5,326 bases of DNA from Candidatus Aminicenantota bacterium (GTDB lineage: Bacteria; Acidobacteriota; Aminicenantia; UBA2199). The DNA is taken from assembly GCA_020355945.1 (NCBI GenBank), contig CP070627.1, positions 2,135,098 to 2,140,423 on the forward strand, in the 5' to 3' direction. Below are positions 5,292-5,326 of this stretch, piece by piece; the first letter of the stretch is position 1; every line of letters begins with the position of its first letter. The notes below the pieces were generated by a model. It was not told the DNA's origin. It was given only the letters and a program-made list of their open reading frames with translations, and ran no database searches. Made by a program: the position numbers and the translations under genes.

Positions 5292-5326
5292 CCTTTATCT
5301 CACCAGCAAAATTATTTTATTAATAA

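Noticed and set aside
5317..5326. Palindrome TTATTAATAA at the right edge, considered as the antitoxin's operator.
   Set aside because: It is only 10 bp of A and T, lies upstream of the -35 box, and is cut by the window edge, so chance cannot be excluded.

Overview
The window is an AT-rich stretch of bacterial chromosome or accessory DNA and looks like part of a defence or stability island. It holds one very large NACHT-type STAND NTPase gene with a toxin-antitoxin (TA) module on each side. I see no tRNA, rRNA, CRISPR array, transposase or integrase. The host cannot be named from this DNA. Two near-consensus sigma70-type promoters (TTGAAA/TATAAT and TTGACA/TATATT) and clear GGGAG, AAGGA and GGAG ribosome-binding sites point to a bacterium with ordinary housekeeping promoters. 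They argue against classical Bacteroidota, whose promoters and weak Shine-Dalgarno use differ.

Layout. Positions 1-60 hold GC-rich inverted repeats at the window edge. Next come a perfect 16-bp AT palindrome (77-92) and a promoter (95-122) driving a plus-strand MntA-HepT (MNT/HEPN) pair: nucleotidyltransferase antitoxin at 142-435 and HEPN RNase toxin at 432-821. The two genes overlap by 4 nt. Everything to the right is on the minus strand. Reading leftward from a strong promoter at 5263-5291: an unrecognised 93-residue protein (4961-5242), a Phd/YefM-like antitoxin (4744-4983), a VapC-like PIN RNase toxin (4361-4747), an 84-nt leader with a hairpin, and the 1148-residue NACHT protein (830-4276). 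The NACHT gene ends 8 nt from the convergent HepT gene.

Working together. HepT and the PIN protein are each expected to cleave RNA. MntA should silence HepT by AMPylating a tyrosine next to its active site, and the Phd-like protein should silence the PIN toxin by binding it and repressing the operon. The NACHT protein has the standard sensor-switch-effector plan: a helical N-terminal region with an uncharged leading helix, an intact NTPase with winged helix, and a long helical C-terminal region likely to recognise a trigger. I see no promoter just upstream of the NACHT gene, so it may be the last gene of a four-gene operon with the TA genes. That operon is the most interesting possibility here and is an inference.

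Five start codons were settled or revised using Shine-Dalgarno position, promoter position and gene overlaps: 142, 4276, 4747, 4983 and 5242.
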